A stretch of DNA of 64,000 nt from Oscillatoriales cyanobacterium (GCA_004292955.1 RDXX01000046.1:1-64000), one strand, 5' to 3'. Shown: positions 27,990-37,431, counted from the first letter of the stretch. Notes: generated by a model from the letters alone, not told the origin. Numbers and translations are program-made.

Positions 27990-28648
27990 CTTTTTGTTTC
28001 CGCGTTTGTTTCTATAATGGTACGATTGTTGTAGAGACTCATGCTTTTTTCTATTCCTTGTTGCAGACTTAGCTCGATCGCCTCTACAACCAATTTCAGC
28101 ATCTTCTCTACTAACTGACTTTCCTCTGAGGAAAATTTTCCTAATACGAAGGAAATCGTATCTTTATCATTTTTAGCAGGATCGCTTTGAGGTTTGCCGA
28201 TGCCAATCCGCAATCGGGGAAATTTGTCTGTCCCCAAATGAGAAATTGTGGATTTCATGCCGTTGTGCCCGCCCGCTGAACCGGCTAGGCGCATTCTCAT
28301 TTTCCCGATCGGCAAATCCATATCGTCGTACACTACTAACACAGCAGGCGCAGGTATTTTGTACCAATCCGCAGCCGCCCGAATCGATTGGCCCGACAGA
28401 TTCATGTACGTCAGCGGTTTCAGCAACCGAATTTTCTGTCCGCGCGGCCGATTTCCCTCGCCGAATATGCCTTGAAATTTGCGATTTTCCGACAGCGAAA
28501 TCTGCCAAGCTTGAGCCAAAGCATCTACTGCATTAAAGCCGATATTGTGTCGCGTGCGATCGTACTTTGGTTCTGGATTCCCCAAACCTACAATTAGCTG
28601 GGGAATCACCAACTCTGCTGGAGTTTCCGACTTCTGAGTGTTGTTCAT
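27986..28648 (-). CDS. pth: Peptidyl-tRNA hydrolase
   Basis: 220 residues. Pth releases peptides from peptidyl-tRNA that has dropped off ribosomes. Catalytic motifs: VGLGNPEPKYDRTRHNIGF, with N24 and the catalytic H34, then YDDMDLPIGKMRMR, and SAGGHNGMKSTISHLG. It follows tatA without a gap and overlaps the DUF3146 gene, giving the order tatA-pth-DUF3146. All family residues are present. Confidence 0.96.
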   Translation of the reverse strand: MNNTQKSETPAELVIPQLIVGLGNPEPKYDRTRHNIGFNAVDALAQAWQISLSENRKFQGIFGEGNRPRGQKIRLLKPLTYMNLSGQSIRAAADWYKIPAPAVLVVYDDMDLPIGKMRMRLAGSAGGHNGMKSTISHLGTDKFPRLRIGIGKPQSDPAKNDKDTISFVLGKFSSEESQLVEKMLKLVVEAIELSLQQGIEKSMSLYNNRTIIETNAETKR

Positions 28649-28900
28649 TTAAATGTCTGTGCTATCTTCCTTAACAGCCGCGAGTTTTTCCGGTTCCGGC
28701 TTTTTGATTGCGACTGCTTCTTCTAACTGCTTCGTTTCCCGCGTAAACTCCGACTCAAAATCCCGCGAAGCATCCTGAAAACTCCGCAGTGCTTTCCCGA
28801 AACTACGACCAATTTCTGGCAACTTTTTCGGGCCGAATACCAACAGCGCGATGGTGAAAATTACTGCCATTTCCGGCAAGCCAATGCCAAAAATATTCAT
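28649..28900 (-). CDS. tatA: Twin-arginine translocase subunit TatA/TatE
   Basis: 83 residues. The single N-terminal transmembrane helix (GLPEMAVIFTIALLVFGPKKLPEIGRS) with the FGPKKLPE hinge and an amphipathic helix are the TatA/B hallmarks. The acidic, Lys-rich tail is short, fitting TatA rather than TatB. TatA forms the protein-conducting assembly that moves folded proteins across the cytoplasmic or thylakoid membrane. Confidence 0.93.
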   Translation of the reverse strand: MNIFGIGLPEMAVIFTIALLVFGPKKLPEIGRSFGKALRSFQDASRDFESEFTRETKQLEEAVAIKKPEPEKLAAVKEDSTDI

Positions 28901-29050
28901 TTTGTTTCTCCTGCAATTTGTTTAATTAGTTAGAATTTAATTCCGACGCACTAACGGGAAAGGGCAAGGGGAAATGGGAAAACTTAGCTTTTACCCTTTC
29001 TCCTCTACCCTCAGCTTTTACTGTTAGTCTTAAATTTCGCTGCTCAAAGT

Positions 29051-29254
29051 TTAGCGGCCGAGACTCGACCAATCAACGTCCACATTCTCTAGAATCAGAG
29101 AAGAGTTGTAGATTTGCAAAATAATCAACAAGAACACGAAAAACAGTCCAATGAAAACGCTCATCAATAGGGTGGTTCCCCAACCGGGGGCTACCTTGCC
29201 GTATTCTGAGTTAAGGGGTTTGAGTCTGTCTCCCAACCAAGTCCGTTGTGCCAT
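29051..29254 (-). CDS. psbH: Photosystem II reaction centre protein H
   Basis: 67 residues, the normal length for cyanobacteria. [27 protein letters not shown] precedes a single membrane span ([21 protein letters not shown]). PsbH stabilises the CP47 side of photosystem II and its bicarbonate binding. The conserved cyanobacterial psbH/psbN divergent arrangement is kept. The gene lies 150 bases upstream of tatA. Confidence 0.97.
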   Translation of the reverse strand: MAQRTWLGDRLKPLNSEYGKVAPGWGTTLLMSVFIGLFFVFLLIILQIYNSSLILENVDVDWSSLGR

Positions 29255-29470
29255 AAGTCACCTGCAATGAATCTCTACAGAAAAGTTTGACATATTTCCA
29301 CCGCTAATTGCGATCGCAATTTCTCAGATCCCCCACTCGGACACTCTCCCCCTCTCCCTGTCCCACTCAGAGGCTGCCATACCGTACCGCGCCTCAAATT
29401 ACTAGACTTTTAGACGAATTGTTATTTTTTGTAATATTATAGAGGGGATCACTCATAATCGCTCCTCAAT

Positions 29471-29602
29471 ATGGAACCAGCAGCAGTTCTCGGCATTTCT
29501 CTCGGTATGTGTCTGGTGGCAATCACCGGTTTCTCGATCTACACGGCTTTCGGCCCTCCTGCTAAGGAATTGAGAGATCCTTTTGAAGAACACGAAGATT
29601 AG
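29471..29602 (+). CDS. psbN: PsbN, photosystem II assembly factor
   Basis: 43 residues: [19 protein letters not shown], a single membrane helix, then [17 protein letters not shown] at the C-terminus. PsbN is needed for photosystem II assembly and repair rather than being a core subunit. It lies divergently from psbH with a 216-base spacer that must carry both promoters. A G-A-rich purine tract follows the stop. Confidence 0.96.
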   Translation: MEPAAVLGISLGMCLVAITGFSIYTAFGPPAKELRDPFEEHED

Positions 29603-29856
29603 AAATGAAGGAAGAAGGAAGAGGGAAGAAGGAAGATTTTCCCTCTCTCCCCATCTCCCCCTCCCCCCTCTCTCCCCATCTCCCCCTCTCCCCCTTTCCC
29701 AATTTTCCCCCTCCCCGCTGCGATCGAACTTCTGCGTTGCGCGAATCACCGTCTCCTGCTGCTCAATGCTATATTCTTTAAAATACGCTAAATCTATATT
29801 TGAGAAATCTATCTTCCAGTTAAAGTAAAAATTATTAAGTTTCAGGGAAAAGCATT

Positions 29857-30957
29857 ATGGGCAATAGCTTTGGGCATCTATTTCGGATATCGACATTTGG
29901 GGAATCTCACGGCGGGGGTGTGGGAGTGGTAATTGACGGTTGCCCGCCTCTGGTGTCGATCGACCCATCGGAAATTCAAGCGGAACTCGATCGCCGCCGC
30001 CCCGGACAAAGCAAAATTACCACACCCCGCAAAGAAGCAGATACCTGCGAAATTCTGTCGGGTGTGTTTGAAGGCAAAACTCTGGGAACGCCGATCGCCA
30101 TTTTAGTCCGCAATCAAGACACTCGTCCCCAAGATTATGGCGAAATGGCCACAACTTACCGTCCTTCCCATGCTGATGCTACCTACGATGCTAAGTACGG
30201 AATTCGCAACTGGCAAGGCGGAGGTCGATCGTCGGCGAGAGAAACAATTGGTAGAGTAGCAGCAGGGGCGATCGCCAAAAAAATTCTCCAACAAGCAGCA
30301 GGCGTAGAAATAGTCGGCTACGTCAAACGCATCAAAGACTTAGAATGCGTCGCCGACCCGGACACTGTTACCTTAGAACAAGTAGAAAGCAACATCGTTC
30401 GCTGTCCCGATGCCGAATGCGCCATTAAAATGATTGAACTGATCGAAAAAGTTCGCGACAGTGGAGATTCGATCGGCGGCGTAGTCGAATGCGTCGCCCG
30501 CAACGTACCCAAAGGTCTGGGAATGCCGGTATTCGACAAACTCGAAGCCGATTTGGCCAAAGCGATTATGTCATTACCCGCCAGCAAAGGCTTTGAAATT
30601 GGTTCGGGCTTTGCGGGGACTCTGCTTTTGGGCAGCGAACATAATGATGAATACTATACTGATGAACAAGGAGAAATTCGTACAGTCACGAATCGCTCCG
30701 GTGGAATTCAGGGTGGCATTGCTAACGGTGAAAATATCATTCTGCGCGCGGCTTTCAAGCCAACTGCAACAATTCGCCAGCAACAGCGCACAGTCACCCG
30801 AGAGGGGGAAGCAACGCTGCTGGCGGCAAAAGGAAGGCACGACCCTTGCGTTTTACCAAGAGCTGTGCCAATGGTCGAAGCAATGGTAGCTTTAGTGTTG
30901 TGCGACCATCTGCTGCGCCATCACGGACAATGTGGAACCTTAAAGTCTGAATTTTAA
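29857..30957 (+). CDS. aroC: Chorismate synthase
   Basis: 366 residues. It makes chorismate from 5-enolpyruvylshikimate 3-phosphate with reduced FMN, the last step of the common aromatic pathway. All three signatures are seen: [17 protein letters not shown] near the N-terminus, [29 protein letters not shown], and [10 protein letters not shown]...[19 protein letters not shown] towards the C-terminus. The length is usual. The metallo-hydrolase gene starts two bases after the stop, so they form an operon. Confidence 0.97.
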   Translation: MGNSFGHLFRISTFGESHGGGVGVVIDGCPPLVSIDPSEIQAELDRRRPGQSKITTPRKEADTCEILSGVFEGKTLGTPIAILVRNQDTRPQDYGEMATTYRPSHADATYDAKYGIRNWQGGGRSSARETIGRVAAGAIAKKILQQAAGVEIVGYVKRIKDLECVADPDTVTLEQVESNIVRCPDAECAIKMIELIEKVRDSGDSIGGVVECVARNVPKGLGMPVFDKLEADLAKAIMSLPASKGFEIGSGFAGTLLLGSEHNDEYYTDEQGEIRTVTNRSGGIQGGIANGENIILRAAFKPTATIRQQQRTVTREGEATLLAAKGRHDPCVLPRAVPMVEAMVALVLCDHLLRHHGQCGTLKSEF

Positions 30958-30958
30958 A

Positions 30959-31870
30959 ATGGAAATCAGCTTGTCCTCTGTAGTGGCAAATCCCGTTGAT
31001 TGCCCTCAACCCTCCGAAGCAATAAAAGGTATAGATGATTTTGTAGTACAGTTCTGGGGCGTGCGGGGCAGTGTTCCGACACCCGGATCGGAAACTGTTC
31101 GCTACGGTGGCAATACTTCTTGTTTGGAAATGCGAGTCGGTGGAAAACGCTTGATTTTTGACGGCGGAACTGGCTTGCGGATGCTGGGAGACCAGTTGCT
31201 GCAAGAAATGCCCGTGCAAGCTTATATGTTTTTTACTCACTATCACTGGGATCACATTCAAGGGTTCCCAATGTTCGCCCCAGCTTTCATTCGCGGCAAT
31301 AGCTTTGATATTTATGGGGCAATTCCCCCCGATGGAGATTGCCTGAAACGGCACTTCGTCGAACGGGTTTTGCACTCCAATTCGCCGGTACCGCTGATGG
31401 GTTTGCCGGCAGATCTGACTTTTCACGAGATCGATCACAACCAGACGATGATGCTGGACGATATTGAGATTAGAACTGGTTCTCTGAATCACCCGAATAC
31501 TGCTATGGGATATCGGGTGACTTGGCAGGGACGTTCAGTTGTTTACTGTTCGGATACGGAACATTTTCCCGATCGAATAGATGAAAATGTGTACAATTTA
31601 GCCCTCGACGCTGACGTGCTGATCTACGATGCGATGTACACCGACGAGGAATATCACAACCCCAAGTCTCCGAAGGTGGGTTGGGGACACTCGACTTGGC
31701 AGGAAGCGGTGAGAATGGCTAAGGAGGCCCGGGTGAAACGGGTGGTGATTTTTCACCACGATCCGGCTCATACTGACGATTTTCTCGATCGCATCGCCGA
31801 AGACGTGCAAATCGCTTTTCCCAAGGCTGTTATGGCCCGCGAGGGTCTTATTTTGCCGATCGGCTTCTGA
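30959..31870 (+). CDS. Metallo-beta-lactamase-fold hydrolase
   Basis: 303 residues. The metal-binding motif is FTHYHWDHIQG (H94, H96, D98, H99), with further ligands in SLNHPNTAMGY, CSDTEH and IFHHDPAHTD. GVRGSVPTPG near the N-terminus marks the group of MBL phosphodiesterase-like proteins close to PhnP and 3',5'-cyclic nucleotide/RNase Z-type enzymes. The substrate is not evident. It is cotranscribed with aroC, with only one base between the genes. Confidence 0.88.
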   Translation: MEISLSSVVANPVDCPQPSEAIKGIDDFVVQFWGVRGSVPTPGSETVRYGGNTSCLEMRVGGKRLIFDGGTGLRMLGDQLLQEMPVQAYMFFTHYHWDHIQGFPMFAPAFIRGNSFDIYGAIPPDGDCLKRHFVERVLHSNSPVPLMGLPADLTFHEIDHNQTMMLDDIEIRTGSLNHPNTAMGYRVTWQGRSVVYCSDTEHFPDRIDENVYNLALDADVLIYDAMYTDEEYHNPKSPKVGWGHSTWQEAVRMAKEARVKRVVIFHHDPAHTDDFLDRIAEDVQIAFPKAVMAREGLILPIGF

Positions 31871-32726
31871 ACTTTCGTCGGTACGGTCGATCGTATCCTT
31901 TGTCAAATCATCATGATGATGATGATGATGATGATGATGTGGAGTAGGTCTCGCGGCCTGCTCCACAACTTTTTTATGTGTAGCAAAGAGTCTTGGTACG
32001 TGGTATAATTCTGACTTGGTAACTTTTTAGGAAGAATATTTAAGGTTTTTTTCATTGTTTGACAGGCTCTTATTTGAGAAAATCGAACAAAATTGGCAGT
32101 TTGTTATTCAAAGCGGGAGTTTAGCTGCTCAAGTCTGTAGACCCGATTACTGGACTTTCTGTGACTGTGATGGGTAGAAATATGCCGACCGGAAAAAATA
32201 TCTAGTGCAAGCAAGGTCTCAGACTTTCGCCAAATGCCACGACAGAACTAACGTCGCCCCTAAACCAAAGCAAAAATTTATTGCGACGTGCTATTATTTG
32301 CGATCGAGTAACGACGCATCTGGCCCGATCGCTTCCGCAAAATGCACAGCAAGAAGTAAAATAACTGGAGGATTGCCAGAGGCGAAAAGGTCAACGTTTT
32401 GAGTGCCAACAAACACGGCAAAGCTCGTGAGAGCAGACTCTCGCGATGAGCGGCTGGTGGCAGCAAACTTCCCAAATCCCGATCGCCCAGTAATTTTCTG
32501 AGAATTCCTAAAGATAAAAGCTGAGGTTAGATTTACGAAAAAATACAGCATTGCGATGCTTTTTTCCGAACATGAATATTGGCAACTCTGAAAAGCCGAT
32601 TTGAGAGCTTTTCGTTACAATCTGAGGAATTTTTCAGCAGTCAATTTCACTCAAAAGAAAGAGACTATCGCTCTTTGGTTTGGGACTAGCTGCAAGCAAA
32701 GTGAAAGTTATGACTTGACTATCAAA
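31871..32726. other. Long intergenic region before the Wzz-like gene
   Basis: About 850 bases without a credible gene. Apart from the (ATG)9 repeat it contains AT-rich sequence (about 31990-32080) and short frames on both strands that lack any family pattern. A frame starting at 32601 joins the next gene but its first 42 residues look non-coding. Confidence 0.5.
31913..31939. repeat. Trinucleotide repeat (ATG)9
   Basis: Nine perfect ATG units, preceded by ATCATC so that the left end can fold back. A minus-strand reading frame through it gives a run of His but no convincing gene. Confidence 0.95.
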
Positions 32727-33722
32727 ATGGGAAATTTACGTTTTAGATCTTCAGCAAATCAGTACAGATGGATTGCCTTAGGCAGTTTCGCTGTAATTAT
32801 GGGTATTTCAGGGGCCCTTGCCTACCGCCTAGCTCCGCCACCCGGATTCATGGCCCAAGGCACTCTCACTTCTAACAATCCGCCAGTCAAATTTTCGAGC
32901 ACGGGCACGACAATTCTCAAGCAGGGAGAGCAACTGACTCCGGATGTTCTACTGGCAGATAATGTTGTCAAAGCCGTGGCAGATGCAGTTAAACTGTCGC
33001 CGCAGCAAGTTCGACAAAATGCTAGCGTCCAGATTTCTAAGCCGGAACAACCGCTAGAGATTGCTGTTGGGTATCGCTCGCTCGATCAGCAGCAAGCAAT
33101 CAAAACAGCGGATATGTTGATGAAGGGCATGGTTGAAAAAAGCCGGCTGATTAACAGATATCGCTGGCAATCAGTCAATCAGACGCTCAACCAACGCTTG
33201 GCACAAGTCACTCAAGACCTGAAACAAGCTCAGCAAAAACTCGACCAATACGAAAGAGAGCGCGCTCGCCTGTTGCAGCAAATGAAGCTTCAGCAAGACG
33301 TTTACAACAAAACTCAGCTTGCGATGGCGGATACGCAAGCCTCGGAAAAAGAAATGGTGAGCAGTTTGGCCGCCGCTACAGCGCCACAAATTGTGGCGAC
33401 GCCCACGAGCGATCCAACTGTGCCTCTGATTGTGGGAGTTGGCCTGCTGTTAGCGATTTTGGTAAGTCGCGGTTTGATTCCTTCAGTGGCGGATTGGAGG
33501 AACAAAGCAGCTTTTCAGCGAGAAGAGAGCGAAAGGCTCCAAAGTGCTTTGTACCGACTGATCAAGGAAGGCAGCGGCGAAATCACTCTGGTACGGTTTG
33601 CGATGGAGACGCGGCTGTCGCCGGATGTCGCCCAGCGTTTTTTGAACCAACAAGCTGAAGTCTTTAATGCCAACTGTGAAATTAAAGACGACGGCAGCAT
33701 TTTGTATCATTTCCACATTTAA
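32727..33722 (+). CDS. Coiled-coil membrane protein related to Wzz/polysaccharide chain-length regulators
   Basis: 331 residues from the ATG at 32727 (MGNLRFRSS). TM1 is at about 14-35 (WIALGSFAVIMGISGALAYRLAP). A periplasmic-like beta/alpha part follows (FMAQGTLTSNNPPVKFSSTGT), then a coiled coil (about 150-220, QRLAQVTQDLKQAQQKLDQYERERARLLQQ), TM2 at about 245-265 (DPTVPLIVGVGLLLAILVSRG) and a cytoplasmic tail of about 65 residues ending in ILYHFHI. The two-helix plus coiled-coil layout is that of Wzz-type proteins, but the tail resembles a small winged-helix-like domain instead of a tyrosine kinase. A clean terminator follows. Confidence 0.65.
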   Translation: MGNLRFRSSANQYRWIALGSFAVIMGISGALAYRLAPPPGFMAQGTLTSNNPPVKFSSTGTTILKQGEQLTPDVLLADNVVKAVADAVKLSPQQVRQNASVQISKPEQPLEIAVGYRSLDQQQAIKTADMLMKGMVEKSRLINRYRWQSVNQTLNQRLAQVTQDLKQAQQKLDQYERERARLLQQMKLQQDVYNKTQLAMADTQASEKEMVSSLAAATAPQIVATPTSDPTVPLIVGVGLLLAILVSRGLIPSVADWRNKAAFQREESERLQSALYRLIKEGSGEITLVRFAMETRLSPDVAQRFLNQQAEVFNANCEIKDDGSILYHFHI

Positions 33723-33757
33723 AGGGCTGCGGGCGCGAGCCCTCCACAGAAGAGTTT

Positions 33758-33792
33758 AGCCGATCGAGCCACTGCTCGATCGGCTTGCTTTT
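33758..33792 (+). terminator. Rho-independent terminator
   Basis: AGCCGATCGAGC (33758-33769), loop CACT, GCTCGATCGGCT (33774-33785), then TGCTTTTTT. It ends the Wzz-like gene. Confidence 0.9.
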
Positions 33793-34037
33793 TTGGGGTA
33801 AACGACGGCGAGCAGATGTTGCAGTTAAGGTTTTTTTGGTTAGGTCGGCGAGATTAAACAGAACCATGTAACAGTATGTAAATAGACTGACGAGTTCTGG
33901 TTTCTTCCCATTTGGATACTTTACGATCCTTAACATAGTTGCCTTTTAGAGCGCCGACGTACTTAATTGCGATCGCGCGTGACAGCAATCTCCGTGTCTA
34001 TTTTTCACATCGTTTTGGCGATCGGACGGTTTTAACA
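33793..34037. other. Intergenic region left of an IS remnant
   Basis: No gene is seen. The 3' part has GTTTTGGCGATCGGACGGT (34012-34030), which recurs at 34602-34620, on the other side of the IS200/IS605-type remnant. Confidence 0.5.
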
Positions 34038-34545
34038 AGGCAGACGGGAATTCCCCCACTATAGCGTACTCGGTTAGTGGGGGATGAAAGGCGTGTGAGT
34101 CGTACCCGACGAACAAATAGATAATTCCTTAGTACAAACATTTCGAGAATTGGTACAATCGGTTTGGAGGTCGATCGCCCCGCGCGGCGTCTAATACCAT
34201 TTTTCTAAAGATCCGATAGAGATCGAACACGACAAGACATTGTAATTTATACACTTTCCCTGTTTGCCAAAGTCTGTCATAACTTTAAAAAAAAAAGAAA
34301 TCCGCCACTGGATATATCAAACGCCATGTGGGTTTCCGACTAAAAACATTTCTGCCTTCGGAAGGAGGGCGGCTGCCTGGACATCGTGCAAGCGATGTGA
34401 GAGTCAGGGCAAGACGGCTTGTCAAACCTCGCTTACGCTGCGTAAGACCGAAACATAAGGCAAGCTTTGTGTCGAGGCGGTGGCGGTTGAAACAGGAAGC
34501 CCCCGTCATAGCGGTAATTCGCTTGACGGTGGGTACTTCACCTGA
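34038..34545 (+). mobile_element. Decayed IS200/IS605-type element: left-end hairpin, tnpB 3' remnant and right-end hairpin
   Basis: Left end: flank AGGCAGACGGGAATTCCC (34038-34055) and hairpin ATTCCCCCACTA/TAGTGGGGGAT (34050-34085), matching 116-165 in inverse orientation. Right end: hairpin CCCCGTCA/TGACGGTGGG at 34501-34533 followed by TACTTCAC. Between about 34330 and 34500 a + frame reads VRPKHKASFVSRRWRLKQEAPVIA, which resembles the last residues of TnpB proteins. No tnpA and no catalytic part of tnpB remain. In intact elements this 3' end also encodes the omega/reRNA scaffold. Assignment rests on hairpins and C-terminal similarity from memory. Confidence 0.45.
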
Positions 34546-34682
34546 ACCTCATTGAGCGATACTAGAAAAGGGAAAATCAATAACAGCAAAGGTTTCAGCT
34601 TGTTTTGGCGATCGGACGGTCTTAGCTGAACCTGATTGAGTTGTATGAGAAAACGGAAAAGCAATAATAGCAAGGGTTTCAG
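34543..34682. repeat. 56-base direct repeat, two copies (period 84)
   Basis: 34543-34598 and 34627-34682 both begin TGAACCT, contain ATTGAG and AATAA.AGCAA and end GGTTTCAG, with about a dozen mismatches. Between them lies GTTTTGGCGATCGGACGGT, shared with 34012-34030. Confidence 0.75.
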
Positions 34683-35223
34683 TAATTAACAACTCCAGAT
34701 CGGCTGGCATTTGTGTTGATTTGGTAAACTTTTTGGATTTGGTGTTCCGCTCACTTAAATATCTATATAATAAAAAATAAGTAAATGTACGGTTGATTTT
34801 ACCTAAGTTCCCGGATAAAGGACTACTCGATCGTTAAATATTGTTGAGAGGGTTAACAACCTCAGTAGAAATACTGTAATCTCAAGCAATAACTTGTTGA
34901 GGGAAGTTAGATAGTTTCACATAAGAGACTCGATCTAGCAAGAGCCAAGAATCAAACTCCCAGCCTGAAAGCGTGTGTTTTTACCTTCCACTTTTGCAAT
35001 GACCTGTTGAGGCTAGACTTATGATGTTTGGAATAATTTGTTCTTCTTGCGTAGTATACTTTTTGCTAATGTCGATCGCCAATTACGGTGACACAGGAAT
35101 GTAAATTATTGAAGGCACTCAGGCACTCTCGACAGAAGGCAGCAGACAAAAAACTGTTTGACAACTTCGGTGAAGTCTCAGGATCCGACTTGTGTGTCGT
35201 GGATTTGCTAGGAATAAAAATAG
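34683..35223. other. Intergenic region before the class II aldolase gene
   Basis: AT-rich sequence without a convincing gene on either strand. No promoter or RNA could be assigned. Confidence 0.5.
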
Positions 35224-35817
35224 ATGGATGAAGGAGTCGTTAAGTACCGCTGCGAATGGCAAGAGGCAGATCCTTTAGCTGCCGAGAACATAGCAGATTT
35301 GATGGACTGGCGCGATCGACTCCACTCTTGGGGACTAATAGGCGTCTACGAAAATAGTATTGGTTTTGGTAACATCAGTATCAGAATTGGCAATTCTTGT
35401 CAGTTCATTATTTCAGGCACCCAGACGGCACACTTGCCAAATCTGGGGCCTGAATTTTATTGTACTGTTACCGAATTTAACTTAGAACAAAATTTCCTCG
35501 GCTGTCGCGGCCCCGTACCAGCTTCGTCGGAGTCTCTAACTCACGCTGCACTGTACCTTCGCAGAGATGATGTGCGTGCGATAATTCACGTTCACAATCC
35601 TCAACTATGGCAGCAACTGCTGTTTAAAATTCCTACTACTAGAAAAGAGATACCCTATGGCACTCCTCAAATGGCGCTAGAAATGTTTAGACTTTTTGAC
35701 GAGGAGAATTTGGCCGATCGCAAAATTCTGGCCATGGCCGGTCACGAGGACGGAATTATCTGTTTTGGCGGCACCTTGGATGAAGCTGGCAAAGTGCTCT
35801 CGGCGGCGATCGGGTAA
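35224..35817 (+). CDS. Class II aldolase/adducin-family protein
   Basis: 197 residues covering one aldolase-II domain. WRDRLHSWGLIGVYENSIGFGNISIRIG gives the substrate-phosphate loop. The Zn ligands come from IIHVHNPQLW (HxH) and AMAGHEDGIICFG; the acid is near SSESLTHAALY. The family includes fuculose-phosphate aldolase and ribulose-5-phosphate epimerase. Which substrate applies cannot be read. It is transcribed alone, with about 1.5 kb of non-coding sequence upstream. Confidence 0.85.
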   Translation: MDEGVVKYRCEWQEADPLAAENIADLMDWRDRLHSWGLIGVYENSIGFGNISIRIGNSCQFIISGTQTAHLPNLGPEFYCTVTEFNLEQNFLGCRGPVPASSESLTHAALYLRRDDVRAIIHVHNPQLWQQLLFKIPTTRKEIPYGTPQMALEMFRLFDEENLADRKILAMAGHEDGIICFGGTLDEAGKVLSAAIG

Positions 35818-35867
35818 ACTGGAGATCTCGCACTCTTGCCAGAAAAAGCTCATCGTGATATGTAGTT

Positions 35868-35933
35868 AGAAACCAGGTTTCTACCAATTTTGCGACAGGG
35901 ATAAGAAATCTACGCAGAAACCTGGTTTCTGAG
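35868..35933. repeat. AGAAACCAGGTTTCT family palindrome pair, copy 3
   Basis: AGAAACCAGGTTTCT (35868-35882) and AGAAACCTGGTTTCTGAG (35916-35933) form an inverted repeat downstream of the aldolase gene. The remainder of the 413-base gap contains a low-complexity run of aaaatct units at about 36042-36070 and nothing else recognised. Confidence 0.75.
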
Positions 35934-36230
35934 GTAAGCGAGGCCACACAGATGAACTTGTCTCTCAAAAGCGGTTTTTTTAACCAAATATTTGACTCAA
36001 ACCGCAATCATGCAACTGTAGGTGTGCGCTTCAATCCCTTATAAAATCTAAAATCTAAAATCTAAAATCGGCTGATGTTGGTGCCGATCGGGGTTAAACT
36101 GGGCTTGGTCGTTGATTTGTCACCGATCGCTCTAGCGACTGCGGGTTCAAAACTTTTCAAGTGCCTCTTGCCTCTGAGGTAAGGTAAAGATATTTTAAAG
36201 AAATATATAATGTAAAAACTGAGGGCCATT

Positions 36231-36785
36231 GTGAATCAGACGAAACTTGTAAGCTCAAAAGAACTGCAATCAGAGGTATCTCGTCTCACCGAAGAGCTGC
36301 AAATGCGCGACCAATTGGTGCAGCAGTTATCTCAAGAACTTTTCAGACTGGTCAAGGGAAATTCGAGTTTTGTCCCGGCGCCGGAAGTTTCCGATCGCCA
36401 CCAAGCTCAAATGCAGGCGATGCGAGAACAATTGCAAGCCGTGGAAGAGCAAGTTGGTTTTTATCAAGAACAAATCGCCGAGCGCGATGCTGAGGTTTAC
36501 CAACTGCGACAGTCGGTGCAAGAATTGACCGATCGCTCTAGAATGCTCGAACAGGTGGTTCAGGAATTGCCGGGAGTTTACCGCCAGAAGTTTGCCGAGC
36601 GGATCGAGCCGATTAAGGAAAAGTTGCAGCAACTGCAAAAGGAAAACAACCAGTTGCACACTGAGTTACAGAGCGTGACTTACCGTCTGGCGGTACGCAA
36701 CCGCAAGGCTAAGGGCCTGGATCTGCCCAGCGTCGATCCTGAGGACGATCGCGGTATTCAAATGCCGAGCTTTGGCAATGCCTAA
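36231..36785 (+). CDS. Coiled-coil protein of unknown function, operon with next gene
   Basis: 184 residues with a GTG start (36231). Almost entirely Gln/Glu/Leu-rich coiled coil (about 10-40 and 60-165), ending in a short positively charged part (RNRKAKGLDLPSVDPEDD). No signal or membrane segment. The next gene's ATG lies within its last three codons (overlap of eight bases), so the two are translationally coupled. I do not recognise the family; it may be a cyanobacterial scaffold protein. Confidence 0.75.
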   Translation: MNQTKLVSSKELQSEVSRLTEELQMRDQLVQQLSQELFRLVKGNSSFVPAPEVSDRHQAQMQAMREQLQAVEEQVGFYQEQIAERDAEVYQLRQSVQELTDRSRMLEQVVQELPGVYRQKFAERIEPIKEKLQQLQKENNQLHTELQSVTYRLAVRNRKAKGLDLPSVDPEDDRGIQMPSFGNA

Positions 36786-37431
36786 AGTTGTGATTGTAAC
36801 AGGCTACGAACAAGGCTCGGCCGATCGCCTCAAGGCTGCGATCGCTCAATCCGATCCTTTAACTGAAGTCGAGATATGTGCGGTTTCTGAACTCAATTCT
36901 GGCGCGATCGCTCTTTCGGGGGCGATCGTTTGCCCTTTGACGCTGGATGTTCCGTCCAATCTGGTTTTTCCGGGTCAATATGTGTTTCGATTTGGCGCTA
37001 ATGTTGCGGCGGCGCGCGATCGAGTGGCTCGGGAACTACAAGTGTCCGTCGGCGATGGCAATTTTTGGCTGCCGGTGGTGTTGACGGCAAAGGGGCCGCT
37101 GTATGCTGAGGCGATCGCTGGGGAATCTGACAAGTTGTCGAGCGAGTTGAGTTACTCTCAACCGCTGCATTTGTCTGATGTTTGGCGGCAGCAGTTGTAC
37201 GAGTTGGCTTTCCGCTTGCTCGTGGATCTTTTAAATGCGCCACCGGCGACTTATTTGATGCAGTTCGGGTTCGTTGGGGACAGGATTTGTTTCGATCGAC
37301 TTTTGCCTTTTCCGGCTGCACCTGCGATCGCTTCTGTCGGCGTTCAAGTACCGGATTTATTTGTCTGTTATTGGTATTGCTTGACAAATAAGCCTATTTA
37401 CGATATGCAAATTACTTCTTTATGTTCGTAG
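36778..37431 (+). CDS. Conserved hypothetical protein coupled to the coiled-coil gene
   Basis: 217 residues from the ATG at 36778. The opening PKVVIVTGYEQGSADRLKAAIAQ looks like an alpha/beta fold. LPVVLTAKGPLYAEAIAGES and DVWRQQLYELAFRLLVDLLNAPPATYLMQFG are other recognisable blocks. No catalytic motif, signal peptide or membrane span could be identified. The last residues (CS and the stop) are encoded inside a palindromic repeat that starts at 37424, so the natural C-terminus may have been altered by its insertion. Confidence 0.75.
   Translation: MPKVVIVTGYEQGSADRLKAAIAQSDPLTEVEICAVSELNSGAIALSGAIVCPLTLDVPSNLVFPGQYVFRFGANVAAARDRVARELQVSVGDGNFWLPVVLTAKGPLYAEAIAGESDKLSSELSYSQPLHLSDVWRQQLYELAFRLLVDLLNAPPATYLMQFGFVGDRICFDRLLPFPAAPAIASVGVQVPDLFVCYWYCLTNKPIYDMQITSLCS

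Noticed and set aside
31598-31966. Minus-strand frame with a run of histidines (metal-binding protein?)
   Set aside because: The histidines come from the (ATG)9 simple repeat, the frame overlaps the end of the metallo-hydrolase gene on the other strand, and no family sequence precedes or follows it.
32205-32551. Short frames on both strands in the gap before the Wzz-like gene
   Set aside because: They overlap one another, lack ribosome sites and have composition typical of random frames.
34328-34555. A complete small gene at the IS remnant
   Set aside because: The frame has no start context and lacks the TnpB zinc finger and catalytic motifs; only the tail looks TnpB-like.
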